From Cynocephalus volans (taxonomy: Eukaryota; Chordata; Mammalia; Dermoptera; Cynocephalidae), in the NCBI RefSeq assembly GCF_027409185.1, contig NC_084474.1:3899382-3963381 (forward strand): DNA of 64,000 nucleotides. The letters run 5' to 3'. Shown here piece after piece: positions 1 to 10,800 of this stretch. The notes beneath the pieces were generated by a model that worked only from the letters and a program-made list of their open reading frames with translations, was not told where the DNA came from and searched no databases. The first letter of the stretch is position 1, and the number at the start of each line of letters is the position of its first letter. Both the position numbers and the translations under genes were made by a program.

Positions 1-1420
1 CAGCAGCAGGCACAGCCTCCAGCCTTCAAACATTTCAGGTGTGAGTTCCTCAAGCTCTAGGCAGACACATTGGAAGCTCTCAGAAAAGTCTTCTTGAATC
101 TCTTCTAACTTGGTTTGAGGGGAAATGCCATAGCTTCCCTATAATCCATTCAAAGAAAGAAGGTCCACAAGGCTGGTAGAGAAAGATGGGTGATGGGATG
201 TGCTAATAAGATAGGTTTTACAATCTCCTTAATATGTCCATTTAGGTGGTCAATCACCCAGCTCCAGGATGGGAATTACCTGGGACCCAACTTCTGTTCT
301 CAGCATCTAGGGCTTTTGCAGAACTCTAAGGGAGTTCCATTCTAAAATACAGTTACAGAAGTTACAGAGAGGTAGATTTCCAGCCAGTAAAAGTTATCTT
401 TCTAGGAAAATGAATCTAGATCATAAAGGTGTAATCTACCAGTGTCTAAAATTGGTGTTCAAGCAGAAGGAATTTCTGTACAGAATGGGAGCTGGACAGG
501 TAACATCTACCATCTTCTTTCTCACTCTAGAATTCTATTATTCTATAACTGTGTCCATCCCTACACTTGAGCAATGAATACAAAGAAAGTAATCCCAAGG
601 GATCGTGGAAGCGGGTGCATGATAATGTATGTAGCACAGATGGCATTCAGACGTGCTGGGGGTGTTAAAAGGAAGGACAGCTCTTGGCTGGACAGAGTTT
701 AGTCGGGGAGGGTTTCTCTGCTGTTGCAGTAGCTGTCCCACACTTGTAAAGAGTGTTGTTTCTGATGTTCTGCTAGGCTGGGAGAGACTCAAAGGTGTGT
801 CTTATCCAGTACTGTATCCCAAGACTTGGCACAGTTTCTGGTATGGCGTAGGTGTCAATAACGATATTTTGAGTGAATGAATGAACCACTTAATGAGGGA
901 CTGAAGTTAAGTATGGAAAGAATAGGAAAAGGGATGGATAAATAACTATGTGGTAGTAGGAACTGGAGGCAGGGAGAGTTACAGAGAAGTCAGGAGACAC
1001 AGTAGCCTGACTGAAAGAGAAGGGGATGTGTGAGAAAAAAAGAGAGCCATGTGTTTGAATTAGGTAAAAAAGTTGGTTTAACACTACAGTTAGATCCAAT
1101 TCATGTTAGGAAGATGTTCTAATCTCCCAAGCAGGGGATCAATGCTAGGAGACTGAAATTTCAGAAGAATTAATCTTTAGAGGTAAAAAGACAATTGGAG
1201 CTCTCAGCTAAAGCTGGACAAAAGGAAATGGTTTAAACCAAAGTTAGGAAATTAGATTAGCTATAAAGAAGGTTATTATGCAAAAAGTTTGTGAAATCTT
1301 TCTTAGACTCCTTAGAAATCTATGATTGGAGTTTCTGCTATGAAGCAAGGGAACTGTTTAGATAATTTTTCAAGAGAATTTCCATGCCATGGTTGTAGGT
1401 TTCTTTGATAACTAAAACCG

Positions 1421-1452
<32 letters not shown>

Positions 1453-2147
1453 TATACAAAAGCCCAAAATGTCCTCAAATGCACAGGGTATGCTGGGATC
1501 ACTCCAAATCACTCAATACAACTAATGGTAAAATCAACTGAAGAAGGAGTAAGAAAATGAGAAGCAAGAAAGGAAGGAGGAGGAGGGAAAGTAGGGAAGG
1601 AAATGGAGACATTCAAATAAAGACTGATAGAAATGAAGATGCTTTATCAGCATCACAGTCTTTGATCTAGTCTCATCCCTGGAAGTTGTGTCATAAATGT
1701 GACTGTCATCCATCTGGTATATCAGGGCAGAAAAACAGCTTGGGAGACACTAGGTAAAAGTATATCACTGACCCAGTCTTAACCAATCTTGCTTAGAGGA
1801 AAACAATTCCACAAGCACACATCTATCTCCCTCAGTGATTAAGAAGACCCCAATCCCAATCACCAGTCCCAAAATAAACATAAGTGGAGGAGAGAGCCTG
1901 CCTCATACAGTTAACTCCTACTCATATGAAGATCAGATTTCACCTCCTTGGGCATTACTTTCCACATGTGGCTTATGTGAGGTGATGTGTATAGGTTGTG
2001 ACGGGTGGGCTAAGGAAATATAACTTTATTTTTTTCTTTATTCCTACTTCGTAGCAAGGATAAAAAGAAAATCTTAAATTTGCCAATTCAAGAAGACTTC
2101 TCTTTCAAGTATTTTTTTAACCAACAAACAAGTATTTGTTTAACATC
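1..2147. other. Intergenic DNA upstream of GOLGA7
   Basis: No exon, conserved frame or RNA gene is visible. Open frames here are short and lack any protein-like pattern. The stretch has a TA microsatellite (1421-1449) and a purine-rich tract (about 1556-1612). In the human order the neighbour on this side would be SFRP1, but nothing of it is visible. Confidence 0.6.
1421..1449. repeat. (TA)n microsatellite
   Basis: About 14 uninterrupted TA units directly after 'aaaaccg'. It is a simple repeat with no coding context. Confidence 0.95.
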
Positions 2148-2160
2148 AAAATGGGCAAAA

Positions 2161-3733
2161 GAGTCCAGTCAAGATGGTGGAATAGACAGTCCCCAGCATC
2201 ACTCTCTCCCACAAATCAACCAATTTACAACTATAAAAAAGCAACAACAGCCAAGATGGGGCTGCTAGAACTCAGGGGAAGAGGAGGAGAGCCCTACGGA
2301 ATTCATGGAGGTGGGAGAAGCGACGATGAGAGAAAGAAAAAACTGCTCCAACCATTTCGTGCAATGGCCGCTTCCAGGCTGGAGCTGCTGAGCACACAGA
2401 GAGGAGCCAGAAGAAGCCACAGCAGTGCCCTTCAAATGAAGTTGCTTGGAGGCAGTGGGAGAGAAGAGGGATTTGGTGGCCCCCAAGACAGCAAGGCCAC
2501 TAATAGAGTTCCTGTGGACCCACACAGGAGCAAGGAGCCACAACAACTGAAAAAAAGGAGCCACTCAGAGGCTGGTGAGTCATCGCAAGGGACCAGCACA
2601 TAGCCTGTCCCATGGGAAGCGTTTGCAGCATGGGCAATGGGGGAGACCGGCCCACCAGCAGAACACTGGGGCACAGCAAGAACAGTTGATCTGCCCCAAA
2701 TCAGCACAGGACCACTCAGAGGAGACTGGTCAGTTATACAGAATTGCATGGGGTGCAGTTTGATGAAAAGATTCAGGCGCAGACCAAAGTTTCTACACAA
2801 CCCGGGTGTACCAGGTCTCTGGAGAGCTGGAAGTATCTATGAGGTCAACCATTAAACCCTGAGCAGCACAAAAAGCCTTCCCTAGGGAAACTTGAGCTAA
2901 ATTGAGCAAAGCAGCAATTTAGCTCAACCACACAGCTCAAGTACTGGTTCCCACAAGAAGTTTCCCCAATTTAGAAGTAAGCAAAGGACAAAAAATTAGT
3001 TCTGGCCCAGGCACACTGCCAGCACCTCAGGCCCACCCGGGGACCTGAGGTATAGAGCTGGGGACCAGAAACCCCCATCCACAACCAGGCACACCACCAG
3101 CACCTTGGGGCCTGCCCAGGGACCTGACCCCACCATACCCCACCCACAACCAGGCACGCTGCTAGTGCCTCAGGGCCCCCTAGGGACCTGAGGCATGGAG
3201 CCAGGGACTGGACCACCACCACCCACAACGAGGCACACCCACCAGCACCAAGGAGCATGCTAAAAGCATCACCTCCATATGGGTGGCCAGCCATAGCCAC
3301 CACAGTAACCATGGCTGCTGTGAAAGAAACTAGATATCACAATGACCACGCAGATGGTCTACCAGCCCCTGGAGTACATTGACACAAGGAGAGTCACCAG
3401 CAGAGACCAAAGAAAAGAAGAGGATGTCTCTCTCCACAAAGCTCATTCCAGAGTGACAGAAGAAGCATCTGCTCTATCTCAGCATTGGACAGATCATCCA
3501 GGCAACAAATCAACAGAGTAACCATTACTCTTTTAGAGGGAGAGAAGAAATCTAGGGTTATCAGAGGTGGGAGGGGAGAGGGAGAAGGGGATAGGGAGAG
3601 ATTGGAAAAGAAGCATAAAGAATAAGTACAATTTGTAACAATATATATGCTAGTAATATTGATTTGATCAACATATGCCAACATTGAACCCCCAAAATAT
3701 GTATAATCACTTATGATTCAATAAATTTTTTTT
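2161..3733 (+). mobile_element. Composite VNTR retroelement, complete copy 1
   Basis: A non-autonomous, LINE-1-related retroelement flanked by a perfect 12-bp target-site duplication (AAATGGGCAAAA at 2149-2160 and 3734-3745). It has three parts. The first, about 840 bp, starts near 'caagatggtggaatagac', which resembles the start of mammalian L1 5' UTRs. The second (about 3003-3250) is a proline- and glycine-codon-rich tandem repeat of roughly 67-80-bp units beginning 'ccaggcaca'. The third, about 480 bp, ends in an AATAAA-containing tail. No ORF1 or ORF2 (endonuclease, reverse transcriptase) is present, so it would need L1 proteins in trans. A collinear copy lies at 47378-49406 on the other strand. 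It inserted into older L1 ORF2-like sequence that resumes at 3746. The tail here is T-rich after AATAAA rather than A-rich, unlike copy 2. Confidence 0.85.
3003..3250 (+). repeat. VNTR of composite element copy 1 (~4 units)
   Basis: Imperfect tandem units start near 3003, 3082, 3149 and 3230. Each begins around 'ccaggcaca' and contains 'gggacctgag'-like text. Copy 2 has about seven units of the same repeat, so unit number varies between copies. Confidence 0.8.
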
Positions 3734-3745
3734 AAATGGGCAAAA

Positions 3746-3900
3746 AATTTGAATAGACACTTCATCAAAGAAGATACATGGAGAGCAAATAAGTACTTTA
3801 AAAGATGCTCAAAATCATTAGCAATGGAAAAATTTTAATTACAACCACAAGGAGATACCACTACACAAGCATTGGCAAAGATGTGGAGCAACTAGTTACG
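3746..3900 (+). mobile_element. L1 ORF2 remnant
   Basis: The text 'gaatagacacttcatcaaag' and the following 'agatgctcaaaatcattagc' and 'accacaaggagataccacta' are typical of the 3' part of L1 ORF2. It is short and full of stops. It is the target into which composite copy 1 inserted. Confidence 0.8.
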
Positions 3901-3905
3901 TTTTA

Positions 3906-5400
3906 AGATGAGTCCATTCTGAGTTCTCCCTTCTGGGGGAATCTAAGGCCTACATGATTCTGCATGTCATTCCAACTTGTGGATAGAAGAGCATCCTCCA
4001 GAGCACAGCTGGCCCTCCCACTCTCTGTGCATCCTGTGTTGCTATTTACTGACATCTGGCAGGTCACACCCAGTTCTTTTGAGCACTGGGGCTGACAACG
4101 GAGAAGTCTGCATGCCCAACCAAAGGCCCTCATATTCTGCGCCCTCCTCATCCGCATACCAGTCTTCTTCCAAGTCACTGGATCTTTTAGCACTTCCACA
4201 TAGGGTTTTCTGGTTTCCCCTATCACAGGCACAGACCACAGAACAGGATATTTGGAGGCTCCATCTCAGGCCGATCAGCCATGGCCATCTCACGTCTGCC
4301 ACCTGAGCTGTTCTGGTTCCCAGTTCTATGCTGAAAGAGAATTTCTGGCCCAAACTGCGGGAAGCAATGAGCAAGCTACCCTGTCCTGCCATTCTGGGCA
4401 TTTCCACTGGCCCTTCAGCCCCTCCCCTACATGGTTCCTCCCAAAATGTGGAATATACTAAAAAGCATATATACTTCACAGGGCCTGGTTTTCCAAAGTC
4501 TTGCAGTTTCAAATATTGACCTGTGGAGGACTGGAAATTTTCCTCAGGCAATAAGTCTCTGGTGTAAGATAAAGATTTGTGGCACAGCAAGGTTGCTAGC
4601 TCAAGGACAGACTAGTTACTGATTGTTATGTAAAGATACTGAGAAATTGCTTAAGAAGGAATGTTTGCTAAGATCAAGCTTTTGCTGATAGCCTTACTGG
4701 AATGTCATCTGGCTTGTTTCACTGAAAGTTACCAGCCTATATTGTTAAACTATAACCCCACTTATGTCTCTTCCTGTAACTTCCTGGTCTGGAAAATAAA
4801 TGCAGGCAGAGAACCCCAATTCAGGGTTAATTTCCCAAGGAAGGGATGCCTCTTGCTGGAAGGTCCCAGGGAAGTTAACCACTTCAGGGCTTCTCACTGC
4901 TCAGAAGAGATGGGCTTTGAGTAATCCTTTGCATCTCTGTCACTCAGGGGAAGTGGGGTGACAAATCCATGGGGGGCAAAGCAACACAAAGCAACACCAA
5001 AAGAATATGGAGGTATCAGTGTGTTTAGGAATGGAAGGGTGGACAATGACACATAGTATGACTTACTGTCCTTCGATTCCTCTGTCACTCAGGATCCTCT
5101 TCCCAAACACCGAGAGCTTCTCTTCAGTTGCATTTGTCCTCCCGTTTCCTGGGGCAAAAATAATCTGTTTCATTATGTAGTCTTAGTGGCCAAGGGCTCC
5201 GAGGAAAACCCCAAGCATCAATGTATGAAAATTATCTGTTTTCTTTTTCTACTCCATTAGACTGAGAGTTTGAAGGTAGAGACTGTTTCTCCTGCTTGAG
5301 GGTGTTCTCAACTGCAGATACTGAATATGTAGAAAAACAGCTCCTAGGAGAACTTACCCTGTCAGTAAGGAAGCATCAACTTCAGAGGCAAACACTAGTA
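3906..5400. other. Unclassified, possibly old LTR sequence
   Basis: No gene recognised. A 182-codon open frame on the minus strand (4042-4590) resembles no family I know. The part at about 4450-4930 has an LTR-like look on the plus strand: a run of short pyrimidine and purine blocks, then 'ctggtctggaaaataaatgc', which carries a polyadenylation signal at about 4793. It could be a degraded ERV1-type LTR; this is a guess from texture. Confidence 0.3.
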
Positions 5401-5409
5401 AACATTTAA

Positions 5410-5740
5410 TGCAAAACAGGATCAGATGATGGAACAGAACAGAAAGTCCAAAATAGTCCTTCACCCCCTGCCCACACACACACACATAGATTTTCAATAA
5501 AGATACAAGGCTCTCTTCTCTCTACCCCTGGAGAAGAGAGTCTTTTCAACAAATGTTACTGGAACAACTGAATAATCATATAGTGAGGGAGGGGGTGGGG
5601 GGGAGGGACTTCAATCCATACCTGTGGTAGGAAGAAAAATGGCATTCCCCAGATGTCCACATCTTAATACCCCCAAACCCACGAATATATTGAGAGTAAA
5701 AAGACAAGCCACAAAACATGTTTGCAAAAATGTTTGCATA
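5410..5740 (+). mobile_element. L1 ORF2 remnants
   Basis: 'tttcaacaaatgttactgga' and neighbouring text match the pattern of L1 ORF2. The sequence is broken by G-rich and simple-repeat stretches at about 5583-5610. It is a decayed fragment. Confidence 0.55.
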
Positions 5741-5747
5741 TCATGGA

Positions 5748-5848
5748 TCTGACTTTTGGGGGGAGGGGGTGGGGGAGCTTGCCAGTAAGAGGATCCAAAC
5801 CGTTGACCTTAGTGTTATATCACCTCGCTCTAAAAAATCATGTTATCT
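5748..5848 (-). mobile_element. CYN SINE, degraded monomer
   Basis: Read on the minus strand it keeps the B-box region (about 'ggtttggatcct') and 'ataacactaaggtcaa', both characteristic of the tRNA-Ile-derived colugo SINE. The 5' end is decayed. Confidence 0.65.
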
Positions 5849-5854
5849 GATAAA

Positions 5855-6740
5855 GGGCTTTTCTCCAGAATGTATAAACTCTCAAAACTCAGTAACAGGA
5901 AGATAAATAACAAGCAAAAAATTGGGCAAAAGATTTGAACAGACACTTCACCAAAGAAGATATGTGGATGACAAACACATACATGAAAAGATGCTCAAAT
6001 CATTAGTCATGGAAAAATTAAATTATAACCACAAAGAGATACAACTGCACAAGTGTTGTCAAAGTTGTTGAGCAACTGGAACCTTCACACACTAATAGTG
6101 GGAATGTAAAATGGTATAACCACTTTAGAAAACAGCTTGGCAGCCTTAGGTATTTACCCAAGAGGAATGAAGACAAACATCCATACAAAGACTTGCAGAT
6201 GAATGTCCATGGCAGCTTTATTTGTAATAGCCCAACACTGGAAGCAACCGAAACGTCCATCAACAGGTCAATGGATAAACAAACTGTGGGATATGCATAC
6301 ACTGTAATAAACTACCCAGCATCAAAAAATATCCAGCATCAAAAACGAATGAATTCTTGACAACAGATGAACCTCAGAATAATTAGTCTACGTGAAAAAA
6401 GCCAAACAAAAAAGGAATACTCACGGTATGATTCAATTTATAGGAAATTCTTTTTTTTTTTTTTCTTTTTGGAAATGTGAACTAATGTACAGTATGGGAA
6501 ACACACCAGAGCCTGGGTAAGGGGGTGGAGAGGGCAGGAAGGAGGAGTTAGAAAGGAGCAGGAGGAACCTTCTGGGGACAATGAATGTTTACTATCTTGA
6601 CCATGAGGATGGTTTATGACCGCGAGGACGGTTTATGACCGCATACCTATGTCAAAACTCATCAAATTGTCCACTTTAAATATGTGCGATATCCTGTGTG
6701 CCAATTATACCTCAATAAAGCTGTCTTTAAATAACAATAA
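5855..6740 (+). mobile_element. L1 3' part (ORF2 end and 3' UTR), old
   Basis: The text runs through the familiar end of L1 ORF2 ('gatttgaacagacacttcac', 'ggcagctttatttgtaatag', 'caatggataaacaaactgtg'), then a purine-rich 3' UTR, ending near 'tacctcaataaagctgtctt'. Many stops and indels show an old L1M-type copy. Confidence 0.85.
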
Positions 6741-7180
6741 GAGAAAAAATGGTAAACATATAAAAGGCACGGTCAGACAGTGGCGTTAACAAGTTAAAGA
6801 CGGTTTTTTGGCAGCTTTGCCGGTGGCCATGGAGAGAAGCAGAAATGCTCGTCCTCTCAAGCCACAGAGGCGCGCAGCGTGGGGCGCTAGTGAAAATCTC
6901 TGGGATGACAACACCTCAGGGAAGAGCTGGAGGAGGGATGCTTGACGGCGGAGCAAGGCAGTTCTTGGTGGTCGCTTCCTCCCACCTTGCCTCAAGCGTT
7001 TACTTGGAAGCCAAGTAGATCCCCAGGGACCCGCTTACTACTCTAAGTACTTGCGAGCAGTTGGTTTCGTGCTCGGCGGGGGGTGTTTTATTCATTTTTT
7101 GTTTTGTTTCCGAGTAGGGTGTTGTAACCCACAAGGATCGAAAATGAAAATAACTCTTACAACCAGAGCTGAGAAGCCAC
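6741..7180. other. Region upstream of the GOLGA7 CpG island
   Basis: No repeat or exon recognised. CpG density rises towards 7180. It may hold distal promoter elements, but nothing specific can be pinned down. Confidence 0.4.
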
Positions 7181-7399
7181 CTCGCCACGACGAACAGGAA
7201 GGCGACACACAGGAAAAGGACCGACCTCTGCTCCAGCCCGCCCGGCTGCTCAAGCTCGCCCTCAGTCCGCCCCGTGCTCGCGAACTTCCGCTTCCGGAAA
7301 AATGACTCCCGCCGGGGGGCGGAGCGGCCATGAGCCCCGCCCACGGCGCGCCCCACACCGCCGCACACAGCGCCGGCAGGGTCGCTTTACGGCCGGAGG

Positions 7400-7471
7400 A
7401 GGGGGCGTGATACAGACTTGAGGGAGGAGGCCGAGCCGCGGGGCGGGGAAAGAAGCCTTTTGCGGCAGAGC
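7400..7471 (+). other. GOLGA7: GOLGA7 exon 1, non-coding (5' UTR)
   Basis: A strong donor, 'gtaagt', begins at 7472 and pairs with the acceptor 'ccctaacccgcag' ending at 7736. This gives a non-coding first exon, as in other mammalian GOLGA7 genes. The 5' limit is approximate. Confidence 0.7.
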
Positions 7472-7736
7472 GTAAGTGACGGCGAGGGCGGTGCGACAGC
7501 AGCTGGAGGGCCGAGGAGGCGGGTTCGTGTTTCCCGGGCCGGACTGGGCTGTGGGGGGCGCGGGGCCCGGGTAGGGGCGGCGGCCGGAGGCACGCTGTGG
7601 CAGCATGGGTGAAGGGGCGCGCGGCGCGGGAGGCCTCGGGCTTCTCTGGGCGGTGGGCGGGTGCGAGCTGCTGGCGGGCCGCAGTCCGGGTCCAGGCCGG
7701 GCTTTGACCCGAGGTTGGTGTTCCCCTAACCCGCAG

Positions 7737-7869
7737 CGCGGCCGGTCCTGTCCTCGCCATGAGGCCGCAGCAGGCGCCGGTGTCCGGAAAGGTGTTCATT
7801 CAGCGAGACTACAGCAGTGGCACCCGCTGCCAGTTCCAGACCAAGTTCCCCGCGGAGCTGGAGAACCGG
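7737..7869 (+). CDS. GOLGA7: GOLGA7 exon 2 (first coding exon)
   Basis: The acceptor AG is at 7735-7736 and the donor 'gtacgc' begins at 7870. Coding starts at 7759 and covers residues 1-37, ending AELENR. The 22 bases before the ATG are 5' UTR. The exon lies inside the CpG island. Confidence 0.95.
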
Positions 7870-10800
7870 GTACGCGGCCTGGCTCCCCGCGCCTGCTCGG
7901 GGCGCGGGCGGGAGGGAGGCTCCGAGTCCGTCGGGTGTCTCGCGGAGCTGGGGAGGGGCAGACACCCAGGTGCGCCGAAGGGGCCACCAGGCAAGACCTG
8001 GTGTTTGGAGGAATGAGGCCGAGCCCCCGGTGAGATGACCTTGTGCCGGGAGCTGTACCCAGCAGTCGTCTTTCCCTGACGCCCCTCGGCCCCACCCGGG
8101 TTGTTGACACAGTGACGAGGAGCTAATTCCTGGCTTTCCAGGCCACCTCACTCAGCAAGGTTGTAAGCTATGTCCTACCTTACCACGCAAGAGAAATCAT
8201 CATCATTGTACACCTGGCGTTTGTGGTCACTGTGCTGGTCGCACTGCTCGGCTGAAAGCGTTTGAGTGCTGCGTCAAGCAGTGCAGACAGGCCTTCTGGG
8301 AACCTGAAAAATGTAGATCATTAGATGGGCCTGGACAGAAAAATATCTCAGAACAAAGCCTTAAGCTCTCATTGCCATTTTTGATCACTGGGAGCCACAT
8401 GTTTTGGCTTTGATATCAAAACTCCTCAGAATATAGGTCCTTTGGGCAACCTTGCACGTAGAAGTGGAAGAATGGGATTGGTTTCCCTTTTCTTCAGACT
8501 TAATAAAAAAATTAAAAACAGTAAGTATTTATTTAATGTAAAGGTACGATGGAGTGTGTGTGTTTTCATGTACCCACACGTATACACCCAACAGAGAGAT
8601 GCTTAAGCCAGTTACTTAGATTCTGTTTCCAGTTCAGAGGTTTCTGGTTTGCTGGAAGCAGGTTTTGTGGCTCTTTCCTCTTTGACAGGGAGGGTGAGGG
8701 ACTGAGAGTTAACTAGGCTTTCTAAGGGTGTGGGGCTGAGAAAGACTGGTGGAGTAAGTGGGCGTTTGATGAATCTGTAGTAGAGAAGATGTGTAGCAGT
8801 CCTTTAGAGTCAATTTGTAGCAAGGTGGGTTGCTGTACCTGATTGCCAAGGTTGGAAAATTAACAATAATCAATTATAGTTTCCTTCATCCTGATTTATA
8901 ATGGTGGGCAGGCTAGTGGAAATTAAACATCAAACGTGCCATAAAAAGATGGTGTGTAGATTAGCTTGTTTGTGAAATGCCATTTATATGGCAGTCTGTC
9001 CTCAATGATGTTATGAGTTAAAATAGCATGACAGTAGGTAAACTTGGTCACAGTGGTTTGAAGAGGTAGAAATTGAGCAAGTTGCCAATTGACTAGAGCT
9101 ACTGAATGTTGTTTTTAGAATAATTTAACATCATGGTTAACATGATTTACATGGTAAGATTTACATGAAATCAATCAAATGTTTTATTTTTAACACTTTT
9201 ATGGAATCTATGGCTTATGCAATTTATGCACTTTCAAATCAGAATGTAAGCTATTCTTTTTCGCCACATTTATTTGAACGTTACAAGATTCCTTTGTTTA
9301 CAGACTTTAAAGTCAAGCTTCCACCTCATACTTGAGCCAGATATATGTATACAGAATCAGACATCAGCCTTCTACTCTGTGGTAGAGCCTTTATTTTATA
9401 GTCTCAATACAGAAGCACAGTGTAGTCATAGTACTACACTGATTCTTACAGGAAACTGATGTTTCTAAATTCTGGACTCCTTTCATTTCTCTGCGTTCAT
9501 ATAGCCCAGACTCTGCTTGTGGTACTGATACTGAGTACTGTATGAAATGTTATATGGTGCTATTCAGTTGTGCCTTTGAGGGGTTTTTTTGGTTTTGTTT
9601 TGTTTTTCTTTTTAAATATTTAAATTAAAACACTAGTTTATACTTTAAACCACTTGGAAAAGCTTTTTTTTTTTTTTCTAGGTTAAGATTAAATTTAAAT
9701 TACAGGTTTAAATTTTCCTTGCTTTGTTTGAAGGAAAATTGAAAGGTTTCATTGTTTCTCTGCGCCTTACTTTGGAATTTTTACTGATTGCTCTGCCACT
9801 GGGGCTGATCTTCCGTTTGTGAGAACATCACACTTGGCAACTTAATAGAGGAAGAAACTAATATACAAATGTTTTATATTACTTTAAAGCATTAAAAAAA
9901 AATCTGCAGACAGTTGTGCCCTTTAATTTGGGAGTGAGGACAAGTTCTGTCTGTTAGCAAGCTTACTTTCTCCACTGCCTGTTAGAATGTAATACTTTGA
10001 TGCATAAGTACTTTGTTGCCAGAACAGTTCTTTAAAGGAAGCTTTATTCTCATTTTAGTCAAAATACAGATATCTTAATCACCCTTGGTCGGGGTAGAAG
10101 TAAAATGAGTGAACTATAATTGAGGTTCCCCTACATGCCTTTAAAAATATGCCTCTACATCTAGTCAGTAGAGATTTCCTTTGACTTGCCACTTTCAATC
10201 TGTGATCACTTTAGCTTCAGCACCATGCTTCCTAACATGTAATTCAACAAGAAACAAAAATTCTGGGAAAATGAGCCTAATTCCTATTTCCATTCTGACT
10301 TTTGATGTTTATTGATCCAAATTTGTATTTGGCTCCACTTCACATATCTCCACATGTTGGTATATCTCTGGTATCAATGTCCACGTACATGAGGGAGAAC
10401 ACCGACAGCTGTTCTTCACACTGCCTAAAGACAGTGAGACAAAAATGCCCAGACCTGTCTGTTGAGCTTTTGCACATTATGTCGTTTGCCTTCGCTGCTG
10501 CCTTTCATGCTTTTTACCTTTTATTCCCCCTTTTTCCCTTTTCTTTTCTTTCTTTCTTGCCTTTTTTTTTTTTTTTTTTTTTCTTTCTGTGCTTGGCCAG
10601 TACAGGGATCCAAACCCTTTCTTTTTCAATAAACTTTCAAAAACTTGTTGTTGTTTTTGGTTGGTAGTTTGTTTTCTTTTTTAAAACCTTTAACTGACCT
10701 GTGATTTGTCTCCATCCTATAAAGCATTACAATCTCAGAATAACTCTTAAGAATTAGTGTTTCTGGTATGAACTGTAATTCTAATCTGAAAGAAATAAGA

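Larger units (their letters stand above)
7180..8110 (+). promoter_or_regulatory. GOLGA7: GOLGA7 CpG-island promoter
   Basis: A dense CpG stretch surrounds the first two exons. There is no obvious TATA box. Visible motifs include an ETS-like 'cttccggaaa' at about 7291 and a GC box 'ccccgccc' at about 7333. This fits a broadly active housekeeping promoter. The exact transcription start cannot be fixed from sequence and probably lies between about 7330 and 7440. Confidence 0.85.

Noticed and set aside
4042-4590. 182-codon minus-strand frame
   Set aside because: No recognisable domain, overlapping frames on the other strand, and the region looks like old repeat.
7092-8151. Long frames on both strands around GOLGA7 exons 1 and 2
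   Set aside because: GC-driven open frames in the CpG island. Only the short GOLGA7 coding part at 7759-7869 is supported.
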